64,000 bases of DNA from Chloroflexota bacterium (GTDB lineage Bacteria; Chloroflexota; Limnocylindria; Limnocylindrales; CSP1-4), in NCBI GenBank assembly GCA_019637815.1, contig JAHBUZ010000009.1, positions 62,001 through 126,000 of the forward strand, written 5' to 3'. Position numbers and translations under genes: made by a program. Shown here one piece after another: positions 26,132-34,999 of this stretch. The notes beneath the pieces were generated by a model. That model worked only from the letters and a program-made list of their open reading frames with translations, was not told the origin of the DNA and searched no databases. Positions within the stretch are counted from its first letter, which is position 1. Every line of letters begins with the position of its first letter.

Positions 26132-26809
26132 ATGGCGAACAGGGAACGACCCCGCGACCGTGGGACGCGTATGGCGGGAGAGCAGCTGCGACGACTCGCC
26201 CGCGAGGCTCGCGACGCGCGGATCCAGGCGGGCAGGAGCCAGCGGTCCGTGGCCGAGACCGTGCGCATCGACCGCTCGTGGGTCTCCCGCTTCGAGCGTG
26301 GGAAGGCCGAGGGCATCTCGGTCGACACGGTCGCCCGGATCCTCGCGGTCGTCGGGTTCGACCTGTCGCTGCGGGCGTACCCATCCGATCCGGAGGTCCG
26401 GGATGGCGCGCAGGTCGCCCTGGTCGAGGCGTTCGGCGCGCTCCTGCCGGGAGTCATCCAGCGCGGGCTGGAGGTCCCATTCCCCTCGCTCGGGGACCGG
26501 CGCGCATGGGACATGCGGCTCCGACTCGGCGATGAGGCATGGGGCGTCGAGGCAGAGACGCACATCCACGACATCCAGGCGACCCTCCGCAAGCTGAAGC
26601 TCAAGGCTCGTGACGGCGATGTGGACGGCGTGATCCTGCTCGTCCGTGACGGTCGACATCACCGGTCTCTGCTGCGCCGACACGCGTCGCTGGTGCGCAT
26701 CGAGTTCCCCGTCGAGAGCCGCGTCGCGCTCGAGTGTCTGGCTGCGGGCCGGTTCCCGGCGGGGAATGCCATCGTGAGCCTGCATCCTCAGGCCGCTGTC
26801 GACCCTTGA
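26132..26809 (+). CDS. XRE-type helix-turn-helix protein with unknown C-terminal domain
   Basis: A 225-residue protein. Residues about 15-75 are a Cro/CI-type helix-turn-helix (ARIQAGRSQRSVAETVRIDRSWVSRFERGKAEGISVDTVARIL). Residues 90-215 form a second domain I cannot name. Its pattern, AWGVEAETHI...DIQATLRKLKLKARDGDVDGVILLVRD, recalls PD-(D/E)XK-like or DUF-type domains attached to XRE regulators, but the catalytic set is incomplete. The ATG at 26171 is an alternative start. Tandem 18-bp repeats lie upstream and a large dyad-repeat array lies just downstream; the protein may bind either. Confidence 0.7.
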   Translation: MANRERPRDRGTRMAGEQLRRLAREARDARIQAGRSQRSVAETVRIDRSWVSRFERGKAEGISVDTVARILAVVGFDLSLRAYPSDPEVRDGAQVALVEAFGALLPGVIQRGLEVPFPSLGDRRAWDMRLRLGDEAWGVEAETHIHDIQATLRKLKLKARDGDVDGVILLVRDGRHHRSLLRRHASLVRIEFPVESRVALECLAAGRFPAGNAIVSLHPQAAVDP

Positions 26810-26827
26810 GCGGGCCCGCGGCGCGGC

Positions 26828-27081
26828 GTGTCTGCCAGTCACGAGATGAGCGTCCTCGGCGGCAGCGCCCGGTCGCTGCCCGCCCCTGGGGCCTGGTGTC
26901 CGCGCATCCGCGATGAGCGTCCTCGGCGGCAGCACCCGGTCGTGCCCGGTCCCAGAGCGCTTGTGTCTGCCAGTCACGAGATGGGGTCCTGGACGCCAGG
27001 TGGCAGGCTGTCGCACGGATCCGGTCATGTCGGCCCGCGACGTTCGGGTCCTCCTGGCCCCCGATGTGTCTGCCAGTCACG
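26828..27081 (-). repeat. Inverted-orientation copies (three) of a dyad repeat
   Basis: The 19-mer GTGTCTGCCAGTCACGAGA occurs identically at 26828-26846, 26963-26981 and 27066-27084. On the minus strand it reads TCTCGTGACTGGCAGACAC, a variant of the element in the neighbouring array, so these are opposite-facing copies. GTG-CTG and CAG-CAC arms give dyad symmetry. A separate direct repeat, GATGAGCGTCCTCGGCGGCA and beyond, occurs at about 26845 and 26912. Confidence 0.85.
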
Positions 27082-27173
27082 AGACGAGCGTGGCGGATGG
27101 CCCTGACGCCATGTTGCCCGGCGTGGGGTCGGACCGACGGCCCCGGATCGGTGACGATCGGCCCGTCCCGACT

Positions 27174-27584
27174 CGATCTCGTGCCTCACAGGCACGCGGC
27201 TCGGCGCGTGGGCGGCGTGGGGCTTCATCGCGGTCCCGCCAGAGCCCGAGCGGAGCGTGGACGCCGGCCTGGACATCGATCTCGTGCCTCACAGGCACGC
27301 GGCTCGGCGCGTGGGCGGCGTGGGCTTCATCGCGGTCCCGCCAGAGCCCGAGCGGAGCGTGGACGCCGGCCTGGACATCGATCTCGTGCCTCACAGGCAC
27401 GCGCGCCTGGGGCAGACAAGTGCGGCGTGGGCTCATCACACGATCACGTGCTCCACAGACACGCGCCCCGGGACGGCGACCGCACCGCCGGATCATCGCG
27501 CGATCCCGTGCCTCACAGGCACGCGCTGGAGCAGGCAAGTGCGGCGTCGGCTCATCACACGGTCTCGCGCCTCATAGACACACG
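27174..27584 (+). repeat. Array of six dyad repeats with 59-103 bp spacing
   Basis: Copies of a 25-bp element with core CTCGTGCCTCACAGGCACG start at 27174, 27277, 27379, 27441, 27501 and 27560. The first three are nearly identical, and the ~78-bp sequence between them is also repeated, so they are 102-103 bp tandem units. The last three are degenerate and about 60 bp apart, with GTGCGGCGT(G/C)GGCTCATCACACG repeated 120 bp apart. Each core is a hairpin with 7-bp arms CGTGCCT/AGGCACG. From 27585 to 27680 a CGGACACGCGCGC(C/T) motif repeats in tandem. No gene is present between 26810 and 27736. Confidence 0.85.
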
Positions 27585-27736
27585 CGCCCCGGACACACAC
27601 GCCCCGGACACGCGCGCCCCCGGACACGCGCGCCCCCGGACACGCGCGCTCCGGGACACACGCGCTCCGGGACACACGCGTGCTTGGGATCCACGCGCGC
27701 CTGGGTGGCACATCCGTCGGCCAAGGGCAGCGTGCC

Positions 27737-29119
27737 TCACACCCCTTCGAGCGCCGGCAGCCGGCCCTTGCGCACCGCCGCCGCGAGTGCCACGTGGTCG
27801 GCCTCCGCGACATCGGCATAGGCCGCGGCCCAGCGGCCGACCGCCGCATCGAAGCGCTCCGAGCCGCCGAGATAGCCCGCCACGACCCCGGCCTCGGGTG
27901 ACTGGCTGTGGGCGCGCGCGAGCAGCTGACCGCATGCCTGGCCATAGAGGGCGAGCTGGGTCGCATCGAGCGCGCCCGGATCGATGGACCCCTTCATGTC
28001 CCGGAACTGGCGCCAGTAGTAGTCGACCCGGCGACCGCGCTCATCGCCGGCGAACCCCTTGATCCAGCCGAGGAAGGGGTCCGACTGTGCCTGGAGGATG
28101 CGCTGGACGGCGACGACCCGATGCCCTTCCGTGTGCTCGGTCTCGGCCGGTGCGCCCGGGATCGCGGCGGGCATCCCGCCATACGTGCTGAGCACGGAGG
28201 GCTGTGCCTCCTTCGCCTGCAGGAACAGGGTCTCGCCGCCCGGCCCTTCCAGCAGCAGGATGTAGCAGCGCGTGCCCACGCTCCCCACGCCCACGATGCG
28301 CAGCACGTAGTCCACGACGCGGAACTGGCCGAGCAGGACCGCCACGTCCTCCCGGACCGTCCGGCGATAGGCCGCGAAGAGGGTCTCCAGCTCCTCGATC
28401 GAGGCGTGGGGCACGTGCTGCGCGATGGGTGGCTGGTCGACGATGCGCAGGGCACCGTGCTCCGTCCGCGTCGTGATGCGCGACATCACCTGGTCGGACG
28501 TCCGACCACGCGCCTTCTTCGCGGCTCGCCGGACGAGGGCACGATCCTCCGCGCGGGCACCCATCCGGCGCACGGCATCCTCGTCCGCCTGGATGAAGTA
28601 ACGGTCGATGGCGCTTCGGTCCATGAGCTTCTGGAGACCCATGCGATAGCCCCGCACGGCGGCGACCGCGGCATCACGGCAGGACGCCTCGCCGAGGCCG
28701 ATGTCCCGACCCGCGAGATGGAGGCTCGCCGCGAGCCGCTTGACGTCCCACTCCCACGGCCCGACGCCGCCCTCGTCGAAGTCGTTGAGGTCGAACATCA
28801 GCCGTCGCTCCGGTGACGCGTAGAAGCCGAGGTTGGAGAGGTGTGCGTCACCACAGGACACGACGTGGACACCCGTGACCGGTGCGGCCGCGAGGTCCGC
28901 CGCGAACACGGCGGCGGTGCCTCGATAGCACGTGAACGGCGACTGGAGCATCCGGCCCACCCGGACCGGCACCAGGTCCGGCAGACGGCTCCGGTGCTGC
29001 TCCTCGAGGAGCGCGATCGGATCGCGGTCCGATGGCAGACGGAGGGTCGCATGGTCCGCGCGGCGCAGGCTCGAGCGCAGCTCGCGCCCCCGGGCTCGGG
29101 CGGTCTCCAGGGATGTCAT
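27737..29119 (-). CDS. DUF2252 family protein (protein-kinase-like fold)
   Basis: A 460-residue DUF2252 protein. I chose the ATG at 29119, which shares ATGA with the upstream kinase stop. SCGDAHLSNLGF (88-99) and the MFDLNDFDE stretch (108-116) resemble the catalytic GDxHxxN and metal-binding Asp motifs of aminoglycoside phosphotransferase-like kinases. KGFAGDERGRRVDYYWRQFRDMKGS is a family block. DUF2252 proteins are widespread in soil bacteria and have no defined substrate. Coupling to a sensor kinase hints at a signalling role, which is only an inference. Confidence 0.85.
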   Translation of the reverse strand: MTSLETARARGRELRSSLRRADHATLRLPSDRDPIALLEEQHRSRLPDLVPVRVGRMLQSPFTCYRGTAAVFAADLAAAPVTGVHVVSCGDAHLSNLGFYASPERRLMFDLNDFDEGGVGPWEWDVKRLAASLHLAGRDIGLGEASCRDAAVAAVRGYRMGLQKLMDRSAIDRYFIQADEDAVRRMGARAEDRALVRRAAKKARGRTSDQVMSRITTRTEHGALRIVDQPPIAQHVPHASIEELETLFAAYRRTVREDVAVLLGQFRVVDYVLRIVGVGSVGTRCYILLLEGPGGETLFLQAKEAQPSVLSTYGGMPAAIPGAPAETEHTEGHRVVAVQRILQAQSDPFLGWIKGFAGDERGRRVDYYWRQFRDMKGSIDPGALDATQLALYGQACGQLLARAHSQSPEAGVVAGYLGGSERFDAAVGRWAAAYADVAEADHVALAAAVRKGRLPALEGV

Positions 29120-31743
29120 CGGTCGGTCGTCCCTCCTGTGCCAGCGGCCGTGGATACGGCCATGGGTACCAGTGCCTCCACGGTGGTCCCGGCTCCGGGC
29201 CGCGACCGGATGCTGACCGTGCCGCCCAGCCGACCCGCCCGCGCGCGCATCCCGGCCAGACCCAGCTGCGCCTCCGTGACCCCGCGCTCGTCGAATCCCT
29301 GGCCGTCGTCCTCCACCGAGAGGCACGCAGCGCGGCCGCGGCGCTCCAGGCGCACCCGTACCTGGGTCGCCCGTGCGTGCTTCACGACGTTGTGGAGCGC
29401 CTCCTGGGCCACGCGATACAGCGCCTCCTCGACGTCCAGGGGCAGCCGATCGGGCAGCTCCGCCTCCACCAGCACCGACAGTCCGACGCGGCTCTCGAGG
29501 GCCGCCCCGTGGGTCCGCAGCGCCTGCACGAGACCGTCGCGCTCCAGACTCGCGGGTCGCAGCTCGAACAGCAGGGACCGCATCTCGGCGAGCGCCTCGC
29601 GCTGGAGCTGACGCAGCTCGTCGAACTTGGCGATCGCCGCGTCACGGTCCCGGGGCAGGAGCACCTCGATGGAGCGGGTCACGAGTGTCATCGCGAACAG
29701 CGCCTGGGTCACCGAGTCATGCAGCTCGCGGGCCAGGTGCGCCCGCTCCGAGCTTGCCGCGATCTCCGCCGCCTGGCGCCGCAGCTCCCGCTCCAGTCGG
29801 CTCCGGTCCGACAGGTCACGGGCGGCCCCGTGCCCGCCGACCAGCTCCCCGTCCCGGAACATGCCCGTCGCGAAGTTCTCGACCGGGACGCTCGTGCCGT
29901 CCCGTCGCCGGAGCGCCAACCGGGCCACGACCACCCGCTCCGGGTGCGCCATGACGTCCTCGAACTGCTGGCGCGCGTGAGGTCGGGACTCCGGCGCAAG
30001 GAGCTCCTCCATCGACCGACCGATCAGCTCCGAGGGGTGGAAGCCCGTCAGCCGCTCGATGACATCGCTCAGGAACGTGGGCCGCCCCTCCCGGTCCACC
30101 TCCCAGACGATGTCCGGGGAGGCCGTCACGAGGTATCGGTACCGGGCCTCCGATTCGCGCAGCTGCTGCTCCGACCGGCGGAGCCGTTCCAGCAATCGAG
30201 CATTGGACAGGGCGATGCCCGCCTGGCGGGCGAGGACCTCGAGTCGAGCCGCATCGGCCTCCGTGAAGGCGTCGGGCACGGTCGATTCGGCGAGCAGGGC
30301 GCCCAGTGGCTGGTCGCCATCGAAGATGGGCACCACGATGGCGGACGGCAGGTCCAGCGCCGCCGTGTAGCGGTCGGGCCCGGGTCGATGGACGAAGCGC
30401 GTGTCGTTGAGGTAGTCCCCGGTGATGACCGGTCGCCGCTCGGCGATGGCCTTGCCGGTCATGCCCTCATCGAAGCCGATGGCCTCATCCCTGGGCCACG
30501 GGTCCCGCCCTCGCTCGGTGGGTGAGTACCAGATCCAGGACGGCCCGTCCGGCTCGTCCTCGAGGATGTTGATGAACACCCGGTCGGTGTCGAGGAGCCC
30601 CGCGCCCTCCGCGGCGATGCGATGGAGCACCTCCTCCGGGTCACGCACCGCGTTGATCTCCGCGGTGATCTCGCGGAGCGCCCGCTCCATGGCCGCCTGC
30701 CGACCGAGCTCCGCGCGGGACCGGTCCAGCTGCTCGATGAGCCGTGCGTTCGTGATGGCGACCGATGCCTGGTGGGCCAGGATCATCAGCAGCTCCGCCT
30801 CACGGGGGCCGTAGGCGTCGACCTCGCCCGTGTAGACCGTGAGCGTTCCCAGCGACCCGTGCTCCGCCTGGATGGGCACCGCGAGCGCGGACCGGATGCC
30901 ATGGCGGGCCGCGAACTCATCCGGCTGGCGGGCGTGGTGGAAGCGGAGGTCGGCGAGATAGTCGCCCGTCCAGACCGGACCGCCGATGGCGACCGCGCGA
31001 CCCGAGATGCCCTCGCCCGGCTCCGCCTCACCATCACCCTCGATGGGTCCCAGACCCGGGTTGCGGCCGGTCGTCGCGTCATAGCCCCAGTGGAGCGTGT
31101 CGTCGCCCTCGTGGAGCAGATCGATCCGGGCGCCGTCCGCGCCCAGGAGCGTGGCTGCGCTGTCGACCGCCCGCTGGAGGACCTCCGCGGGGTCGTGGGT
31201 CACCGTGAGCCGTGCCGCGATCTCCCGGAGCGCCTGCTCGACACCGATGCGCCGGGACAGCTCACGTCGGGAGGCGGCGAGCTGGTGGACCAGGTCCGCG
31301 GCCCGCAGACTCGCGGCGATGTGCCCTGCGAGCGCGTGCGCCAGACGTTCGTGGGTCCCGTCGAAGGCATCCGGGCGTCGGCTGACCGCGACCAGGGTGC
31401 CCAGGACCGTCGCGCCGTCCGCGAGGGGCGCGAGGATGACGGATCGGACATCGGGGAGCGCCGTGAGCGAGTCCGGCGTGAGGGTCGCGGGCGCGTCCGA
31501 CGCCAGGCCCACCGCACCCGACGGCAGGCCCACCGCGGCAGCGATGGTCGGCTGACCCGAGTCGGGATCGTGGAGGGACACGATGCCGCCATCACCCCCC
31601 AGGAGTCGGATCGCCTCCTCGAGCGCGGGACGCAGCTGGCCCTGGACGTCCGGTGACCCGAGCGAGCGGGCCGTGTGCGACCCAGGGTCGGACAGCGGGT
31701 CACCCGGGGACGGGGGAGGAGGCGAGCCGGTGTGGGCGGTCAC
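29116..31743 (-). CDS. Multi-GAF/PAS sensor histidine kinase (NarL-type HisKA_3)
   Basis: An 875-residue protein from the GTG at 31743. Domains in order are three GAF domains (about 50-165, 185-340 and 360-510), a PAS domain (about 525-640), a HisKA_3 dimerisation domain with ARELHDSVTQALFAMTL holding the phospho-acceptor His, and an HATPase_c domain with EALHNVVKHARAT and DDGQGFDE. There are no membrane segments, so it is a cytoplasmic sensor of small ligands or redox/light. The partner response regulator is not in the window. A -10-like TATGCT ends 6 bases before the GTG and no ribosome binding site is seen, suggesting a leaderless message. An upstream GTG at 31827 would add 28 residues. 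Confidence 0.88.
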   Translation of the reverse strand: MTAHTGSPPPPSPGDPLSDPGSHTARSLGSPDVQGQLRPALEEAIRLLGGDGGIVSLHDPDSGQPTIAAAVGLPSGAVGLASDAPATLTPDSLTALPDVRSVILAPLADGATVLGTLVAVSRRPDAFDGTHERLAHALAGHIAASLRAADLVHQLAASRRELSRRIGVEQALREIAARLTVTHDPAEVLQRAVDSAATLLGADGARIDLLHEGDDTLHWGYDATTGRNPGLGPIEGDGEAEPGEGISGRAVAIGGPVWTGDYLADLRFHHARQPDEFAARHGIRSALAVPIQAEHGSLGTLTVYTGEVDAYGPREAELLMILAHQASVAITNARLIEQLDRSRAELGRQAAMERALREITAEINAVRDPEEVLHRIAAEGAGLLDTDRVFINILEDEPDGPSWIWYSPTERGRDPWPRDEAIGFDEGMTGKAIAERRPVITGDYLNDTRFVHRPGPDRYTAALDLPSAIVVPIFDGDQPLGALLAESTVPDAFTEADAARLEVLARQAGIALSNARLLERLRRSEQQLRESEARYRYLVTASPDIVWEVDREGRPTFLSDVIERLTGFHPSELIGRSMEELLAPESRPHARQQFEDVMAHPERVVVARLALRRRDGTSVPVENFATGMFRDGELVGGHGAARDLSDRSRLERELRRQAAEIAASSERAHLARELHDSVTQALFAMTLVTRSIEVLLPRDRDAAIAKFDELRQLQREALAEMRSLLFELRPASLERDGLVQALRTHGAALESRVGLSVLVEAELPDRLPLDVEEALYRVAQEALHNVVKHARATQVRVRLERRGRAACLSVEDDGQGFDERGVTEAQLGLAGMRARAGRLGGTVSIRSRPGAGTTVEALVPMAVSTAAGTGGTTDR

Positions 31744-31899
31744 GCCGCGAGCATAGCCGGCGGGCTGCGGCGGGTGGGGGAGGGTGCCCGGCGCCCGAGT
31801 GATCCGGAGGCACGCCGCTCGTCGCACCCACGGCTGCCGTCCACGGACGCTGACGACACGCCCACCGGACTCCTATGCCACGCGTCGCTGCATAGCATC

Positions 31900-31928
31900 T
31901 TGACCGCAACATTTGTTGCTGCGAGGAT
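31900..31928 (+). promoter_or_regulatory. Promoter with operator palindrome before the first two-domain ABC importer
   Basis: TTGACC (31900-31905) is followed immediately by the perfect palindrome GCAAC-ATTT-GTTGC (31906-31919). Seventeen bases after the -35 box lies GAGGAT, a weak -10. The layout is the same as at 9245 and 16895. GGAGGAGG before the GTG at 31974 is the ribosome binding site. Confidence 0.65.
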
Positions 31929-31973
31929 ACCAACCAGCAACGGTCATTCCATCACAACGGGAGGAGGATCGAC

Positions 31974-33143
31974 GTGGTTGCATCTGGCAGGGGCTCGCGC
32001 AGCGGGAAGCTGGCCTGCGCGCTGGGCCTGGCAGGGACGCTGGCGCTCGGTGCCATCGCACCAGCGATGGCACAGGATCCGAGTGGGTCCGCGCCGGCCG
32101 TGCACTCGAACCCCGAGGTCGCGGCCGGGAAGGCGCGCATCCAGGCGGTCTACGACGAGGTCGCCGGCCTGACGGGCGAGGAGCGTCGCGCGAAGCTCGT
32201 CGAGATGGCGCTGGCCGAGGGCGGCGAGGTGGCCTTCTACGGGTCGCTCCAGCCGGAGCAGTCCGGGCCCATCCTGGTCGACTTCGAGAACCTCACGGGC
32301 GTGGAGACCATCCACTATCGCGCGGGTGGCAACACCGTCGCCACCAAGATCCTCGAGGAGGTCGACGCGGGGTTCACGGGCGCCGACGTGGTGGCCATCA
32401 ACGCCGCGGAGATCATCCTCCTGGATGACGCGGGGATCCTCGCCTCTCTGGCATCCGAGCCACTGCGGGAGACCCTCCTCGAATCCACGCGCTTCGAGAA
32501 CTGGCTCGGCGTCTACCTCAACGCCTTCGTGTACTCCTGGAACACGGACCTCGTGGACGCGTCGACGTTGCCGGGCACCCATGAAGGCATGCTCGCGGAC
32601 TTCCAGGGCACGATGGCCTTCGACATCGACAACTACGACTGGTTCTTCGCGCTCACGAACGACTACCTCATCGGTGAGCTCGGCTGGACCCAGGAACAGG
32701 CGGTCGAGGCACTCAAGGCGCGCATGGCCAAGAGCCGCCTGAGCTCGGGCACGACCCTGACCCTCCAGCTGCTGGCGGCCGGGGAGTTCGACCTGTCACC
32801 GACCGGCTACGCGAGCACCATCAACCAGATGTCGGCTGATGGCGCCCCCGTGGGTTGGTATCCCGGCCAGCCGGAGCCGGTGTTCGTGCGACCCAACGGC
32901 ATCGGCATCGTGGCCAACACGACGCGGCCGGCGAGTGCGATCCTGCTCCTGGAGTACTTCCTGAGCGATGCCCAGGAGACCCTCGCGACCCGGTTCGGTC
33001 GGACACCCGCGAGCGTCGAGGTCTCGTCGGGAGGCATCCCGGAGGAGCTCGACACCCGGATGGTGGACATCGAGGCCTTCGCCGAGAAGGAGGATGAGTA
33101 CCGGGCTCTCTGGGACGAGATCGTGGACGCAGCTGGAGGCTGA
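31974..33143 (+). CDS. ABC transporter substrate-binding protein, ferric/2-aminoethylphosphonate type
   Basis: A 389-residue secreted binding protein. GAGGAGG precedes the GTG at 31974, and the signal peptide ends near AMA-QDPSGS. The fold is type 2 with EGGEVAFYGSLQPEQSGPILVDFENLTGVE, the opening typical of FbpA/PhnS-like proteins, and DADVVAIN-like and ANTTRPASAILLLEYFLSD blocks. The adjacent tyrosine pair that binds ferric iron in FbpA is not evident, so an organic solute is more likely than iron. It heads an operon with a double permease and an ATPase, and then catabolic genes. Confidence 0.88.
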   Translation: MVASGRGSRSGKLACALGLAGTLALGAIAPAMAQDPSGSAPAVHSNPEVAAGKARIQAVYDEVAGLTGEERRAKLVEMALAEGGEVAFYGSLQPEQSGPILVDFENLTGVETIHYRAGGNTVATKILEEVDAGFTGADVVAINAAEIILLDDAGILASLASEPLRETLLESTRFENWLGVYLNAFVYSWNTDLVDASTLPGTHEGMLADFQGTMAFDIDNYDWFFALTNDYLIGELGWTQEQAVEALKARMAKSRLSSGTTLTLQLLAAGEFDLSPTGYASTINQMSADGAPVGWYPGQPEPVFVRPNGIGIVANTTRPASAILLLEYFLSDAQETLATRFGRTPASVEVSSGGIPEELDTRMVDIEAFAEKEDEYRALWDEIVDAAGG

Positions 33144-33168
33144 GCCTCCGCGACACGACCACTCGGTA

Positions 33169-33200
33169 GTGACGGCGCTGCCACGAGGTGGCGCCGTCAC
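33169..33200 (+). terminator. Hairpin between binding-protein and permease genes
   Basis: GTGACGGCGC (33169-33178) pairs with GCGCCGTCAC (33191-33200), and a short CAC/GTG pair can extend the stem inside the loop. No T-run follows. As at 10418, it likely protects the upstream binding-protein message or lowers read-through. Confidence 0.6.
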
Positions 33201-33221
33201 CGTTCCAGGAGCAGTCAGATC

Positions 33222-34967
33222 GTGTCCGTCCTGGCCCCCACGGCCGATGATGCCCAGCCCGACGGGCCGATGCCCGGTCGGTTCCGACGACTGGCGCGGC
33301 GGGCCGTCCAGCCCAAGGTCCTCATCCTCGGCTCGGCGGTCGTCGTGGTCGCCTACCTGGCGATCGTGCCCATCATCTTCCTGGTGCTCGGCACGTTCGT
33401 GGGCCCGGAAGGCGTCACCCTCGACGCCTTCCGTCGGGCCTACTCCCGCACCGACTTCAGTGTGCTCGCGCTCAACTCGGCGACCTTCGCGATCGGTGCG
33501 ACCACCGTCTCACTCACCATCGGGGCGCTCCTCGCGTTCCTGACGGAGCGGACCGACGTCCGGTTCAAGCGGGTCATCTTCGCGAGCGCGCTGGTGCCCC
33601 TGGTGATCCCGGGGCTGCTGTACACGATCTCGTGGATCTTCCTGCTGAGCCCTCGGATCGGTGTCTACAACAAGGTCCTCGAGCCCATCGTCGGCCCGGG
33701 CGCGCTCGACGTCTTCACGATCGGCGGACTGATCTTCGTGGAAGGGCTGGCGGAGGCGCCCGTGGCCTTCCTGCTCATGGTCGCCGCGTTCCGCTCGATG
33801 GACCCCTCGCTCGAGGAGTCCGCGATGATGAGCGGCGTGCCCGTGCGCACCCTGTTCCGACGCATCACGCTGCCGCTGGTGCGTCCGGCGTTGTTCGGCG
33901 CATTCCTCCTCACCTTCGTCAAGAACCTCCAGACCTTCGAGGGGCCAGCGCTCCTCGGCGTGCCGGGCGATGTCTGGGTGTTCACGTCACAGATCTGGCG
34001 GTCACTCAACTTCCTGCCGCCCGACTACGGCGCCGCCGGGGCGCTGTCGCTCACGCTGGTCCTGGTCACCACGCTGGGCATGTGGATCTACTACCGCTCC
34101 ACACGTGGCGCCAAGCGATACCAGACCATCAGTGGCAAGGGGTTCCGGCCGCGGACGATCGCCCTGGGTCCCATGCGCGACGTGGTCAGCGGCGTGGTGG
34201 TCATCTACTTCGTGCTGACCATCATCGTGCCCGTGCTGATGCTCGTGTACATGTCGACCCAGAAGTTCTATTCCATCCCGACGCTCGAGCGTCTGGGTCG
34301 CGCGAGCCTCGACAGCTATCGCGAGGTGCTGGAGCGCCCGCAGATCCTGGACGCGTTCACCCACTCGTTCATGCTGTCCATCGCGACCGGGTTGATCGTC
34401 CTCGGGCTCGCAGCCCTGGTGTCGTGGTTCACGGTCCGGAGCCGGGTGCGCGGCCGGTGGCTGCTGGACAACCTCATGCTGTTGCCGCTCTCGCTGCCAG
34501 GTCTCGTGATCGGCGTGTCGCTGCTGTTCGTCTATCTGCGGTTCCCGCTGCCCATCTACGGGACGCTGTGGATCCTCCTCATCGCCTACGTCACGGGCAA
34601 GCTGCCGCATGGCATGCGCTACGCGTCGGCGTCGATGTACCAGATCGGCTCCGACCTCGACGAGTCAGCCCAGGTCAGCGGAGCGAGCTGGCTCGAGGTG
34701 TTCCGTCGGATCTATCTGCCGCTGCTGTTCCCGGGGCTGTTCGCCGGGTTCCTGTTCATCGTCCTGACCACGATGCGGGAGCTGGGCAGCTCGCTCCTGC
34801 TCTATTCGCCGGGCAACGAGGTCATCTCCACGGTCATCTGGGAGATGTATGCGAACGGCCAGTTCACGCAGCTCGCGGCGCTCGGGGTGATCCTGATCGC
34901 GATCTCGCTGTGCATCGTCGCTGCCGCGCACCTCGTGGCCCGACGCTACGGCTTCCAGGCGCGCTAG
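33222..34967 (+). CDS. Two-domain ABC transporter permease (FbpB-type)
   Basis: A 581-residue membrane protein formed by two fused permease halves, about 12 segments. Each half carries an ATPase-coupling loop: LEESAMMSGVPVRTLFRRITLPLVRPAL and LDESAQVSGASWLEVFRRIYLPLLFPGL. This is the layout of ferric, phosphonate and polyamine-type importers. The start is GTG at 33222, with CAGGAG upstream. It follows the binding protein by 78 bases containing a hairpin. Confidence 0.92.
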   Translation: MSVLAPTADDAQPDGPMPGRFRRLARRAVQPKVLILGSAVVVVAYLAIVPIIFLVLGTFVGPEGVTLDAFRRAYSRTDFSVLALNSATFAIGATTVSLTIGALLAFLTERTDVRFKRVIFASALVPLVIPGLLYTISWIFLLSPRIGVYNKVLEPIVGPGALDVFTIGGLIFVEGLAEAPVAFLLMVAAFRSMDPSLEESAMMSGVPVRTLFRRITLPLVRPALFGAFLLTFVKNLQTFEGPALLGVPGDVWVFTSQIWRSLNFLPPDYGAAGALSLTLVLVTTLGMWIYYRSTRGAKRYQTISGKGFRPRTIALGPMRDVVSGVVVIYFVLTIIVPVLMLVYMSTQKFYSIPTLERLGRASLDSYREVLERPQILDAFTHSFMLSIATGLIVLGLAALVSWFTVRSRVRGRWLLDNLMLLPLSLPGLVIGVSLLFVYLRFPLPIYGTLWILLIAYVTGKLPHGMRYASASMYQIGSDLDESAQVSGASWLEVFRRIYLPLLFPGLFAGFLFIVLTTMRELGSSLLLYSPGNEVISTVIWEMYANGQFTQLAALGVILIAISLCIVAAAHLVARRYGFQAR

Positions 34968-34999
34968 GTGGCGCCCGACAGACGGATGGGTGGTGACCT

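Noticed and set aside
27174..27584. Possible CRISPR array (25-bp repeat at ~60 bp or ~103 bp spacing)
   Set aside because: Repeats are degenerate, spacing changes from 103 to 60 bp, the intervening sequences are themselves repeated, inverse copies exist nearby and no cas genes are present.
31974..33143. Ferric iron-binding protein
   Set aside because: The fold matches the ferric family, but the Tyr pair that binds iron is not visible, and the operon continues with carbon-catabolic genes.
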